DNA from: Bacteroidales bacterium
Lineage (GTDB): Bacteria > Bacteroidota > Bacteroidia > Bacteroidales > JAQUTK01
Assembly (NCBI GenBank): GCA_028709785.1
Contig: JAQUTK010000012.1
Location: 1 to 64,000, forward strand
DNA: 64,000 nt
Reading direction: 5' to 3'
In this document: positions 43,809 to 52,785 of the stretch, one piece after another
How the letters are laid out: each line of letters opens with the position of its first letter
Position numbering within the stretch: position 1 is the first letter of the stretch
Translations under genes and position numbers: made by a program
Notes under the pieces: model-generated
Told to the model about the DNA's origin: nothing
The model's input: the letters and a program-made list of their open reading frames with translations, nothing else
Database searches by the model: none

Positions 43809-45272
43809 CTACTGAATTTCATTATTAAATAATTTCCCAACAACCTCTTTATCATCAAAATGATGTTTTACGCCCTTGATTTCCTGGTAATTTTCGTGCC
43901 CTTTTCCTGCAATTAATATCACATCACCTTTTTTTGCGAGCATACATGCTGTTTTAATTGCCTGTTCACGGTCTTGTATCACAAGCGTTTTTTTCTTCTG
44001 CTCATCTGAAAGTCCTTCAAGCATATCCTTAAGAATATCTTCAGGTTCTTCGAAACGAGGGTTATCAGAGGTAAGAATTACCTGATCACTTCCTTTTACT
44101 GCTTCTTTAGCCATGATGGGGCGTTTACCTTTATCTCTATTCCCTCCTGCACCAACAACTGTGATAATTTTCCCATTACCTTCAACTACTTCATGAATCG
44201 CCTGCAACACGTTGACCAAAGCGTCAGGGGTATGCGCATAATCAACAATAGCAGTCACACCTTCTTTGGAGTGAATAGTCTCGAATCTGCCTGCTACAGG
44301 ATGAAGATCACTCAAAGCGACCAATACCTCATCAGGCTGTTGTCCCAGCAAAATGGCTGTCCCATATATCGCAAGTAAGTTTGAAGCATTAAATCTCCCG
44401 ATAAATTGCACATGAGCTTCCTTTCCATTAATCTGAAGTGACATCCCATTTAAATACTTCTCGAGAATCTTCCCTTTAAAGTCGGCCAATGTCAATAGTG
44501 AATAGGAATATTTTTTCGCGGAGGTATTTTGGAGCATGACAAGTCCGGTCTTATCATCCAGATTTGTCAAAGCGAAAGCCTGGCCTGGCAACATATCAAA
44601 GAACAACTTTTTTGCTTTTAAGTAAGCATCAACGGTTAAATGATAATCCAAATGATCGCGGGTCAGATTTGTAAAGATGCCTCCGGCAAAGTGCAATCCG
44701 AAAATTCTTTTCTGAACAACCGCATGCGAACTTACCTCCATAAACGCGTATTGACAACCTATTTCAACCATCTTCGCCAAAAGCTCATTGATTGTGATGG
44801 GATCCGGAGTTGTGTTGGCAGTTGGAAACTGCTCTTCTTCCACCATATTACAGACAGTTGAAAGCAATCCGGATTTGTATCCCAGCTTGCGAAAAAGATT
44901 ATATAAGGTCGTTGCGATTGTCGTCTTACCATTTGTACCGGTAACACCAGTCAGGATAATATTGCGCGAAGGATAACCAAACCATGCCGAAGCAATAGCT
45001 CCTAATGATTCAGCACTGTCTTTTACCTGGACATAGGTAATCCCTTCTTTTGCAGATCCCTCAGGAATGTATTCGCAGACAACGGCTTTGCACCCCTTTT
45101 CTATGGCAGAAGCTACGAAATCATGCCCATTAGAAGTTGTTCCGTTAACTGCTATGAACAACGAACCCTGACCCACCTTTCGAGAATCAAATCCAATAGA
45201 AGAAATCTCTGTATCCTGTGGACCTTTTACATCTAAGAAGCTTACTTCTGTCAATAAATCTTTTAGTAGCAT
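43809..45272 (-). CDS. murE: UDP-MurNAc-tripeptide synthetase (meso-DAP type)
   Basis: A 487-aa Mur ligase adding the third amino acid. The ATP motif [15 protein letters not shown] is at about 108-122. DNPR in [13 protein letters not shown] (about 402-412) is the known marker for meso-diaminopimelate specificity, so the wall is predicted to be of the DAP type. It follows the ftsI-like gene by 9 bp. Confidence 0.96.
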   Translation of the reverse strand: MLLKDLLTEVSFLDVKGPQDTEISSIGFDSRKVGQGSLFIAVNGTTSNGHDFVASAIEKGCKAVVCEYIPEGSAKEGITYVQVKDSAESLGAIASAWFGYPSRNIILTGVTGTNGKTTIATTLYNLFRKLGYKSGLLSTVCNMVEEEQFPTANTTPDPITINELLAKMVEIGCQYAFMEVSSHAVVQKRIFGLHFAGGIFTNLTRDHLDYHLTVDAYLKAKKLFFDMLPGQAFALTNLDDKTGLVMLQNTSAKKYSYSLLTLADFKGKILEKYLNGMSLQINGKEAHVQFIGRFNASNLLAIYGTAILLGQQPDEVLVALSDLHPVAGRFETIHSKEGVTAIVDYAHTPDALVNVLQAIHEVVEGNGKIITVVGAGGNRDKGKRPIMAKEAVKGSDQVILTSDNPRFEEPEDILKDMLEGLSDEQKKKTLVIQDREQAIKTACMLAKKGDVILIAGKGHENYQEIKGVKHHFDDKEVVGKLFNNEIQ

Positions 45273-45281
45273 AAATACGCT

Positions 45282-47405
45282 CTATTTTAGTGATAAACTA
45301 ATTGTTGTACCTTTATTAATAATTGATCCACTTTGAATAGACTGTTTGTACACAGCCCCCATCCCATTAATATTGACGTTCAATCCCGATTTCTCCAGTA
45401 AAAAAACCGCATCCTTCGCACTCATACCAATCACATTTGGGACAAGCCTGTCCACAGTCTTTACATCCGTTAGCTCCGGACCATCTTCTTTGTTAAATTT
45501 GACTTTTGTCCATTCAGAATGGTCACCTTCACTCTCTGCATATCCAATATTCAACTTCTTTAATGCAGATACAACCTCTTTATACAGACCTCCTTTAATT
45601 GATGGAGCATTAACCATATTTGAATCAACTTTTATCTCATCAGGTTTACGGAATAGCGCTCTTGCATACGTCTGTTCGGCTATCTTTTTAACGACAACAC
45701 CAGACATTCCTCCTCCTGACGGATATCCGATACGGGGAGCCCGGATTTGACAAATACAGGTATATGCAGGTTTATCTGAAGGGAAATAACCACAGAAAGT
45801 AACCTGATGACTTTTTCCTCCGGCTGTATAACCAAGAGCTCCTTGAGAAATTTGTGCAGTACCTGTTTTCCCGGCTATCTTGACAAAGTCAGAATGCACC
45901 TCTTTAGCGGTACCACTATCCACAACACATTCCAACATTTTTTGAATCTCTTTCAACACACGATCAGAACAGATGGAGGAGTTTATTGTTTCAGTATCAA
46001 ATTCTGCAATTGTTTCGCCCTCTTTTTTGACACTTTCAAGAAAATAAGGGCGTATCATTTTCCCATCATTAGCGATGGCATTAAAGAAAGCCAAAGTATA
46101 AATCGGCGGAATATTCACTTCATAACCAATAGACATCCAGGGTAAAGCTGTCGCAGACCAGTTTGTTTTATTGGGATAACGTATTTTGGGTTTACCGGCT
46201 CCCGGAATTTCTATATTCATCACCTTATTAAGTCCTATCCTGTATAATCCGTCGACAAATTTACCGGGATTATCATGATAATTCTTGTTTATGATTTTTG
46301 AGACGCCAATGTTGGAAGAAAACCAGATAGCCTTTGCGGCAGTGATCGTTCCATATCCTCCTTTATTGGCATTATGGTCTTTCATGACTGAACCATAGAT
46401 TGGCCAAAGTCCATTACCCGTTTCAACAGAATCCGTCGGCTGTGCAACTCCATCCTCTAAAGCAACCATCATTGATGCAACTTTAAATGTGGATCCAGGT
46501 TCTCCCTCATCCGCTACCGCGCGATTTTTCACTTCTTCATAGATCCCGGTATCTACTCTATCCATATTGACGCAAGCTTTCACTTTTCCTGTTTTTACCT
46601 CCATAAGAACAGCTACGCCTGATTGTGCATCGGTTTGAACAAGCATATCAACCAGAGCTTTTTCGGCAATATCTTGTAAGCCCACGTCTATTGTAGAGAC
46701 AATATCCAATCCGTTTTCCGGTTCGATCACATTCACATTTTCCCATCTTCCCTTTACTCTCATTCGGGTCGACTTCCCCACCTTTCCTATCAGTAAAGAG
46801 TCAAAAGATAGTTCCAATCCATTCTTACCAATTCGATTTCCTTCTCCTCTTTGGTCATCCCCATAAATATCACCTATAGTCCGTGAAGCGAGTGAACCAA
46901 AAGGCTTAACCCGTTGAACCATTCGTTTACAACTTAAATTCCAACCGAATCGTAAATACGGAGCTTTACATACCGCCTTGAATTGAAGGTAGGAGATTTT
47001 CGAGCGGCAAAGAGGAAGCATTGTAGTCTTACCATAATTATTCAGTATATACCGTCTATAATCCGCAGCACTACGTTCTTTCAACACATTTGAGAGTACT
47101 TTCGACAATGAATCAATCTGAGCGCGTAATGTATCCAGCTTCATGCCATTTGCCTTCATGTCCATATACACATAATACAAAGGTACACTACTGGCCATTA
47201 GCTGACCATCACTCGAATAGATATTACCTCGTTCCGGTTTAACGACTATATCTTCCTTTTTTAAAGTTTCCGCATATTTCCTCCACATACTACCTTCAAC
47301 AAAGACTGTCTTGGCTGCAAAAAAAAGAATACAAAAGGCTATGGCAAATACAATACCTACCACCAACATATATTTATTCAATATGGTTTTTTTGTCAATT
47401 GCCAT
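45282..47405 (-). CDS. ftsI: Septal penicillin-binding protein (FtsI-type) with PASTA domain
   Basis: A 707-aa class B transpeptidase. An N-terminal membrane anchor (about 13-32) precedes the dimerisation domain and the penicillin-binding domain, with Ser305-x-x-Lys308 (GSTFKVA), SSN in WFSSNIGVSK and KTG in AGKTGTAQ. The C-terminus carries one clear PASTA repeat (VPNVIGMSAKDAVFLLEKSG) and a weaker one before it. It cross-links septal peptidoglycan together with FtsW. Confidence 0.95.
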   Translation of the reverse strand: MAIDKKTILNKYMLVVGIVFAIAFCILFFAAKTVFVEGSMWRKYAETLKKEDIVVKPERGNIYSSDGQLMASSVPLYYVYMDMKANGMKLDTLRAQIDSLSKVLSNVLKERSAADYRRYILNNYGKTTMLPLCRSKISYLQFKAVCKAPYLRFGWNLSCKRMVQRVKPFGSLASRTIGDIYGDDQRGEGNRIGKNGLELSFDSLLIGKVGKSTRMRVKGRWENVNVIEPENGLDIVSTIDVGLQDIAEKALVDMLVQTDAQSGVAVLMEVKTGKVKACVNMDRVDTGIYEEVKNRAVADEGEPGSTFKVASMMVALEDGVAQPTDSVETGNGLWPIYGSVMKDHNANKGGYGTITAAKAIWFSSNIGVSKIINKNYHDNPGKFVDGLYRIGLNKVMNIEIPGAGKPKIRYPNKTNWSATALPWMSIGYEVNIPPIYTLAFFNAIANDGKMIRPYFLESVKKEGETIAEFDTETINSSICSDRVLKEIQKMLECVVDSGTAKEVHSDFVKIAGKTGTAQISQGALGYTAGGKSHQVTFCGYFPSDKPAYTCICQIRAPRIGYPSGGGMSGVVVKKIAEQTYARALFRKPDEIKVDSNMVNAPSIKGGLYKEVVSALKKLNIGYAESEGDHSEWTKVKFNKEDGPELTDVKTVDRLVPNVIGMSAKDAVFLLEKSGLNVNINGMGAVYKQSIQSGSIINKGTTISLSLK

Positions 47406-47414
47406 TCAGATTCT

Positions 47415-47732
47415 TTATTTTGAGATTACAATCGGGGGAGTTTGTGAGGCCTCCAGTTCAACGCCTCTTTCACTGATTATTTTTTGGATCTTTGACTGCT
47501 TACTTTCGCTCATTAAGTCGCAGGAACGAATCAGAGACTCGAACTTTGCATCAGAGAGCTCTCTTTTCAGCTTGTTGATATCTGAAATTTTCTGTAAGCA
47601 AGAGTAGCGATTGCTTATATAAAAGAATGCCATGATTACAACAAGCAGAATCAGCTTCCATTGCCGTACCAACACTTCACTGGTCAGAAACTCTCCTCCC
47701 AATATCTCGTCTTTGATTACTTTTATTTTCAT
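47415..47732 (-). CDS. FtsL-like division protein
   Basis: A 105-aa bitopic protein: charged N-terminus, one transmembrane helix (about 26-43, LILLVVIMAFFYISNRYS) and a short periplasmic coiled coil (DINKLKRELSDAKFESL). Size, topology and position between rsmH and ftsI are those of FtsL, which is poorly conserved in sequence. Called by position and topology. Confidence 0.8.
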   Translation of the reverse strand: MKIKVIKDEILGGEFLTSEVLVRQWKLILLVVIMAFFYISNRYSCLQKISDINKLKRELSDAKFESLIRSCDLMSESKQSKIQKIISERGVELEASQTPPIVISK

Positions 47733-47738
47733 GGTTGA

Positions 47739-48683
47739 TTATTTTTTTTCCGCAATTCTCAATTTTGCACTTCTCGCTCTTGGATTACGGGCACACTCTT
47801 CGTCATCCGGCACTATCACCTTGTTGTTGATAAGTCGGAACGGCGATTGAATATTTCCAAAAAAGTCCTTTTCAACATCACCTTGCGCATTGCCTGATTT
47901 CAGAAAGTTTTTCACAAGCCGGTCTTCTAATGAATGATAGCTTATAATGACAAGTCTGCCGTTTGGTTTCAAAAGCTGCTCAGCCTGTTTAAGCAATCGG
48001 ATCAAAGCATCCATTTCACCATTTACCTCAATTCGTAAAGCCTGAAATGCTTGAGCAAGATTCTTTTTTTCCTGATCCCGGTTTGTTAAGGGACGAAGAA
48101 TCTCCAAGAAGTCAGCAATTGTTTCAAACTTTTTGTTTCCCCTTCTTCGCACAACTTCCGCGGCAATTTTTCGGGAATTCTTCAATTCTCCATATAAATA
48201 AAACACACTGGCAAGTTCTTCTTCCGGATATTCGTTCAGAACATCAGCAGCAGTCTGACCGGCACGTTTATTCATCCGCATATCCAAAGCTCCTTCAAAG
48301 CGGAAAGAAAAGCCACGGGAAGGATCGTCGAAGTGATGCGAAGAAACACCAAGATCAGCTAACAATCCATCAATAGCCTCCACCTTATGATAATGCATGA
48401 AATTGGACAAATAGCGAAAATTTCCCCGAATAAATGTGAATCGTTTGTCTTTTGGGCAATTCTTCTCGGCATCTTCATCCTGATCAAAGGCATACAAAGA
48501 GCCCCCCTTATCTAATCTGGAAAGTATTTCCCTGGAATGCCCACCACCACCAAATGTAACATCCACATAAGTGCCTTCCTTATGGATATTCAAACCTTCC
48601 ATGCATTGCGGAAGAAGCGCCGGAATATGATATTCTCGCCTGAGTAATGATTCGTTCACAATAGTAGGATATTCAAAATACAC
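47739..48683 (-). CDS. rsmH: 16S rRNA m4C1402 methyltransferase
   Basis: A 314-aa SAM-dependent methyltransferase. VDVTFGGGGHSREILSRL is the SAM motif, and ADLGVSSHHFDDPSRGFSFRFEGALDMRMN and LAQAFQALRIEVNGE are family signatures. It begins the mur transcript here; mraZ, usually just upstream, is missing. A promoter match lies about 30 bp upstream. Confidence 0.96.
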   Translation of the reverse strand: MYFEYPTIVNESLLRREYHIPALLPQCMEGLNIHKEGTYVDVTFGGGGHSREILSRLDKGGSLYAFDQDEDAEKNCPKDKRFTFIRGNFRYLSNFMHYHKVEAIDGLLADLGVSSHHFDDPSRGFSFRFEGALDMRMNKRAGQTAADVLNEYPEEELASVFYLYGELKNSRKIAAEVVRRRGNKKFETIADFLEILRPLTNRDQEKKNLAQAFQALRIEVNGEMDALIRLLKQAEQLLKPNGRLVIISYHSLEDRLVKNFLKSGNAQGDVEKDFFGNIQSPFRLINNKVIVPDDEECARNPRARSAKLRIAEKK

Positions 48684-48712
48684 TCTTTTTTCACCGTGAA
48701 AAAGATATAATG

Positions 48713-48720
48713 CAAAAATA
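48713..48720 (-). promoter_or_regulatory. Bacteroidetes -7 promoter element of the mur operon
   Basis: On the minus strand TATTTTTG matches TAnnTTTG, 30 bp before the rsmH start. Confidence 0.5.
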
Positions 48721-49037
48721 CAATATATTCCATTTTCTCGTATATGTTTGCATTAGTTTTATTTAAAAACTTATCAACAGCTTCTTTCTTTCGAATAACA
48801 TACATCATACTTTCAAAAAACGCACACCAAAACTATTGTTGTAAAAAGGTGATACACCCTTGTTTTAAATGCAATCAGTGTTTTCACAATTTCCACTGCT
48901 TTCTTAATTAATGAAGCGTGACATTATTTTTAGAATCATTTGTCACATATAGAGATAGTCCGGGACTATAATCGGATTAAAGGTAAATTTACCTGTTATT
49001 TATTAGTGAGTTTAAGATGATAAGTCGAATTTTGGTG

Positions 49038-49045
49038 TAAATTTG
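49038..49045 (+). promoter_or_regulatory. Bacteroidetes -7 promoter element of the acyltransferase operon
   Basis: TAAATTTG matches TAnnTTTG, 18 bp before the start. Confidence 0.55.
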
Positions 49046-49062
49046 CAACGGAAAAATAAAAA

Positions 49063-49914
49063 ATGATGGAAGAAGGTTTTTTTGAAGTTGATGTCGAGAA
49101 AGTGTTATTAAGTAAACAAAAGGACAAAACAAAGCGTCCTTCGTTTCTTCTCGTATATCTTTTGAAAAAGTTAGTTCATCAGGATGAAATAAACAGTTTT
49201 CTGCATAAAACAAAGGGTCTTGGTGGTTATATTTTTTTCAAAGAAGCACTCAAATATCTGGATATAAGGCTTCGTGTACACGGTCAGGATAATTATTCGA
49301 TAGACAAAAAATACATATTCGTAAGCAATCATCCCCTCGGAGGAATTGACGGAGTGTCTTTAGGAACAATTATCGGGGATCAGTATGGAGGAAAATTCAG
49401 ATATTTCATGAATGACTTATTGCTTCATCTGCCTAACGTAAGTGATATCGCCGTACCAATAAACAAGTACGGATTATTGGCAAGAGATACCAATGAACGT
49501 ATTGATGAAGCATTGAGTTCGGACAGTCAGTTAATCATGTTTCCTGCCGGATTCTGCTCCCGCCTGGATCATTTTGAGTTGAAAGATATCCAATGGAAAA
49601 AGAATTTTATTTATTCCTCAAAGGAATACAAACGGGATGTAGTTCCAATCTTTTTCAAGGGAAGGAATAGTGTTCTATTTTATGTTCTCGCAAAAATACG
49701 TGAAAAGCTGGGGATCAAAATGAATTACGAAGTCATCCTTTTGCCTCATGAAATGTTTGCGAATAAAGGGAAGAGCTTTGACATCTATTTTGGCAAGCCC
49801 ATCCCTTGGGAAACCTTCCTGGATAATTCAAAAACGCCGCTTCAATGGGCTCAGTATGTAAAAGAAGAAGTGTATAAAATAAGAGATGACAATAAGATAA
49901 AGAAAACCTTATGA
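49063..49914 (+). CDS. Lysophospholipid-type O-acyltransferase (GlsA-like)
   Basis: A 283-aa PlsC-fold acyltransferase. The acceptor motif reads VSNHPLGGIDG, with His90 and Asp96 separated by five residues instead of the common four. A second motif, IMFPAGFCSR, replaces the usual FPEGTRS. It overlaps the next gene by 4 nt (ATGA). In Bacteroides this pair (O-acyltransferase plus GNAT N-acyltransferase) makes glycine lipids, the O-acyltransferase acting on the N-acyl-hydroxy fatty acid. The identification is by gene pair and motif. Confidence 0.75.
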   Translation: MMEEGFFEVDVEKVLLSKQKDKTKRPSFLLVYLLKKLVHQDEINSFLHKTKGLGGYIFFKEALKYLDIRLRVHGQDNYSIDKKYIFVSNHPLGGIDGVSLGTIIGDQYGGKFRYFMNDLLLHLPNVSDIAVPINKYGLLARDTNERIDEALSSDSQLIMFPAGFCSRLDHFELKDIQWKKNFIYSSKEYKRDVVPIFFKGRNSVLFYVLAKIREKLGIKMNYEVILLPHEMFANKGKSFDIYFGKPIPWETFLDNSKTPLQWAQYVKEEVYKIRDDNKIKKTL

Positions 49915-50873
49915 AACAAGTTATACCACCTGTTGACCGTGAACTCATTAAACAGGAACTAACTCAAGATAAATTATTGAGAAAGACTAACAAAGCAAAT
50001 AATGAGATTTATATATTCGATTATCGCTCTGCTCCGAATACAATGCGTGAAGTTGGAAGACTCCGTGAAGAAGCTTTTCGCAAAGCAGGAGGAGGCACAG
50101 GGAAAGAGGTGGATATTGATGAGTTTGATTGCATGGAAACTCCTTACATGCAATTGATTGTATGGAGTCCGGAAGACGAGAAGATTCTTGGTGGATACCG
50201 CTATATTGATGGAACCAATGTTCGCATCGGGGAAAATGGGCAGCCAATCTTAGCCACATCACATTTATTCCATTTTTCAGATCAGTTTCTTACCAATTAT
50301 CTACCCTATACAATTGAACTAGCCCGCTCATTTGTCACTTTGGAATACCAGTTTACGACAGCTGGGACCAAAGGCTTATTTGCATTGGATAACTTGTGGG
50401 ACGGTTTGGGAGCCCTGATCGTGATGAATCCTCATATCAAGTATTTCTTTGGGAAAGTGACTATGTACCCAAGCTATCACACTTTCGGTCGTAACATGAT
50501 TCTTTATTTCATTGACAAATATTTTAAAGACAAGGACAATCTGGTCACTCCGATAAAAGCTTTACAGACAGGGATGGATGAAAAAGCCATGGAATTGCTT
50601 TTTTCCGGCTCTTGTTTCAAGGATGACTACAAGATCCTGAACACAGAAGTACGACGTCTCGGCTTTAATGTTCCTCCATTGGTCAATGCGTATATGGGAC
50701 TTTCTCCTACGATGAAGATGTTTGGCACTGCAATCAACGACGAGTTTGGCGATGTGGAAGAATCAGGAATCCTGATTGCCGTAGACGAGATACTCAAAGA
50801 AAAACGAGAAAGACACATTGAGTCTTACCTGCATGTCATCAGTTCAGAGATAAAAGGAATGACGGGCGAATAA
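49911..50873 (+). CDS. N-acyltransferase (GlsB / OlsB-like)
   Basis: A 320-aa GNAT-fold acyltransferase of the OlsB/hemolysin-like type. MREVGRLREEAFRKAGGGTG and DEFDCMETPYMQLIVWSPED are typical of the N-terminal half, and TIELARSFVTLEYQ of the acyl-carrier interface. In the glycine-lipid pathway the enzyme joins a 3-hydroxy fatty acid to glycine. Its start overlaps the O-acyltransferase stop, so the two are co-translated. A strong terminator follows. Confidence 0.8.
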   Translation: MKQVIPPVDRELIKQELTQDKLLRKTNKANNEIYIFDYRSAPNTMREVGRLREEAFRKAGGGTGKEVDIDEFDCMETPYMQLIVWSPEDEKILGGYRYIDGTNVRIGENGQPILATSHLFHFSDQFLTNYLPYTIELARSFVTLEYQFTTAGTKGLFALDNLWDGLGALIVMNPHIKYFFGKVTMYPSYHTFGRNMILYFIDKYFKDKDNLVTPIKALQTGMDEKAMELLFSGSCFKDDYKILNTEVRRLGFNVPPLVNAYMGLSPTMKMFGTAINDEFGDVEESGILIAVDEILKEKRERHIESYLHVISSEIKGMTGE

Positions 50874-50895
50874 CCCGACCCAATCCTATACAAAA

Positions 50896-50931
50896 GTTTT
50901 CTAATAGTTCTGCTTCTGACTATTAGAAAAC
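50896..50931. terminator. Terminator of the acyltransferase operon
   Basis: A 13-bp perfect stem (50896-50908 with 50919-50931) with a 10-nt loop, followed by a T-containing stretch (CTTTCTTGCTT). Confidence 0.8.
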
Positions 50932-51105
50932 TTTCTTGCTTAAACCATATATCTTTGCGATATTATCCGTATGTTTTTTGAAGAATTCTCGGTAATAGAC
51001 CCTTTTTGCATCAAGTATTGTCTGAAAAGTGCCTTTTGAGCAAACAACAGAGAGGCGGAAAAGATCAAGTTCTAATTGTGTAAGAAAATGCATATCTTTG
51101 CACAT
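50923..51105 (-). CDS. Possible small protein opposite the menA promoter
   Basis: A 60-aa frame starting MCKDMHFLTQLELDLFRLSV, helical and basic at the C-terminus. It ends inside the terminator stem and overlaps the menA promoter match, so it may not be real. No family recognised. Confidence 0.25.
   Translation of the reverse strand: MCKDMHFLTQLELDLFRLSVVCSKGTFQTILDAKRVYYREFFKKHTDNIAKIYGLSKKVF
51093..51100 (+). promoter_or_regulatory. Bacteroidetes -7 promoter element of menA
   Basis: TATCTTTG matches TAnnTTTG; a TTG about 15 bp upstream could be part of the -33 region. The start codon follows 46 bp downstream. Confidence 0.6.
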
Positions 51106-51145
51106 TCATTGACAGAAAACAATAAACTAACTAGAATATATCAAC

Positions 51146-52045
51146 ATGAGTCACTCCGTAAAAAACTGGATCCTATTAACCCGACCATGGTCGTTCCCAG
51201 CCTCGGCTATGCCAGCCATCGTGGCTATTTCGTATCTGTTTTTCAAACAATCTGATTTTGTCAGCATAAACTGGTATTATGGAGTATTAGCGTTGTTTGG
51301 CGCTATTATATTCCAAGCTAGCGGCAATGCGATCAGCGACTATTTCGACTTTACATATCATGTTGATACGAAAGAGTCTTTAGGCACAAACCGTTTGTTG
51401 GTAGATGGAGTATTCCCTCCCAAAGTGGCTTTGCGATTTGGTCTTGTTCTTCTGACGGCAGGTGCACTCCTTGGTCTGTTTCTCATGTTTCACTCAGGGT
51501 GGGACTTACTATGGATTGGATTCATAGGAGTATTAAGTTCTTACTATTACTGCAAAATGAAGTATATTGCCTTGGGTGATGTCTTGATTTTTATCATTTA
51601 TGGTCCGCTTATCGGACTGGGAACGGCCTATGTAATGACCGGAGAACTCATTTGGACAATCCTGCTTATTACGATTCCGGTAGCATTTCTGGTGGTCAAT
51701 ATACTACACGCCAATAACACCCGTGATATTCGCGATGATCGTAAAGCAAATATTAAAACACAAGCTATTCTACTTGGAGAAAAAGGCTCGAAAATTCAAT
51801 ACCTTGTATTGGGATTAGGAGCATATATAGGTATCGCTTTACTGGTTACTTTCGGATTTTACCATCCATTGACCTTGTCCGTTTTTATCACACTGCCTAT
51901 CACGCTGAAAAACATTAAACAGATGCAAACAGCCCAAATAGATAAGCCCGAACTAATAGGCAACCTTGATGAGAATTCCGCAAAGTTGGTAATGGCATTC
52001 GGTATCATCCTTTCATTGTCAAACTTTGCAGCCGGTTGGTTATGA
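51146..52045 (+). CDS. menA: 1,4-dihydroxy-2-naphthoate polyprenyltransferase
   Basis: A 299-aa integral membrane UbiA-family prenyltransferase with about eight helices. The first Asp-rich motif is NAISDYFDFTYHVDT and the second is NNTRDIRDDRKANIKT. It attaches the prenyl tail in menaquinone synthesis, the respiratory quinone of Bacteroidales. Its stop overlaps the start of the CPBP protease gene. Confidence 0.93.
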   Translation: MSHSVKNWILLTRPWSFPASAMPAIVAISYLFFKQSDFVSINWYYGVLALFGAIIFQASGNAISDYFDFTYHVDTKESLGTNRLLVDGVFPPKVALRFGLVLLTAGALLGLFLMFHSGWDLLWIGFIGVLSSYYYCKMKYIALGDVLIFIIYGPLIGLGTAYVMTGELIWTILLITIPVAFLVVNILHANNTRDIRDDRKANIKTQAILLGEKGSKIQYLVLGLGAYIGIALLVTFGFYHPLTLSVFITLPITLKNIKQMQTAQIDKPELIGNLDENSAKLVMAFGIILSLSNFAAGWL

Positions 52046-52656
52046 AAAAGATAATTATTCCTTTCATTGTAGCAGCCATACTTTGGTTTGTCATGTTCTC
52101 GCCATGGACAAAAGAGTATGTAAACTTTTGGATCACCATGGGATTTGCCGCAGCTACACTTACAACGATGAGCCTATTCTTGAGTGATAATTTCAAGCAA
52201 CAATTTTCATTATCGGGAAAAGACATTGTTATCGGAGTTGTTTCGGCTGCCGTTTTATATGTAGTATTCTTCCTGGGTAACTTCTTCTCTACTTTATTGT
52301 TTGACTTCGCCAAAGAGCAGGTAGGAAGTATCTACCAGATGAAAGAAGGTGAAAACCCTATCTTTCTGATTGTATTACTCGCCATACTGATTGGTCCGGC
52401 TGAGGAAATCTTCTGGCGAGGATTTATCCAACGAACTTTAATAGGTAAATATGGTGAATGGACAGCATTGATAGCTACAACACTCATCTATTCATTTGTA
52501 CATCTGTGGTCATTCAACTTTATGCTGATTATGGCTGCCATGGTTTGCGGAGCATTCTGGGGCTTACTTTATAAATACAATAAAAACTTAGTCACAATTA
52601 TTGTGTCTCATGCCGTGTGGGACGTCTGCGTACTGATTTTATTTCCGATCTCATAA
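52042..52656 (+). CDS. CPBP family intramembrane metalloprotease
   Basis: About 204 aa from ATG at 52042 (MKKIIIPFIV), which overlaps the menA stop as ATGA; an ATG two codons earlier is possible. About six hydrophobic helices. Catalytic motifs are Glu121-Glu122-x3-Arg126 in PAEEIFWRG, then His in YSFVHLW and His in VSHAVWD. CPBP proteases are Abi-type proteins related to CAAX prenyl proteases; the substrate is unknown. Confidence 0.9.
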   Translation: MKKIIIPFIVAAILWFVMFSPWTKEYVNFWITMGFAAATLTTMSLFLSDNFKQQFSLSGKDIVIGVVSAAVLYVVFFLGNFFSTLLFDFAKEQVGSIYQMKEGENPIFLIVLLAILIGPAEEIFWRGFIQRTLIGKYGEWTALIATTLIYSFVHLWSFNFMLIMAAMVCGAFWGLLYKYNKNLVTIIVSHAVWDVCVLILFPIS

Positions 52657-52708
52657 GACACAATATTCGGTTCTTACGACAAACGAAAAACGACTTAAAC
52701 GTGAAATA

Positions 52709-52760
52709 CCCCACAAGCTTTTCCGTTGCAACGAATGATTGCAACAGAAGTCCTATGGGG
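52709..52760. terminator. Imperfect hairpin between convergent genes
   Basis: CCCCA near 52709 can pair with TGGGG at 52756-52760, and GTTGCAA (52725-52731) with TTGCAAC (52739-52745), with mismatches between. It lies between the CPBP gene and the opposing hydrolase gene. There is no T-run, so its action as a terminator is uncertain. Confidence 0.45.
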
Positions 52761-52785
52761 TAAACACACTATTTGGCAAAAATAG

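Larger units (their letters stand above)
48684..49062. other. 379-bp intergenic region where mraZ would be expected
   Basis: Divergent control region. It holds the promoter match for rsmH at 48713-48720 (minus strand, TATTTTTG) and one for the acyltransferase operon at 49038-49045 (TAAATTTG). No reading frame with MraZ features is visible on either strand, and the space is smaller than a full mraZ gene. Confidence 0.6.
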
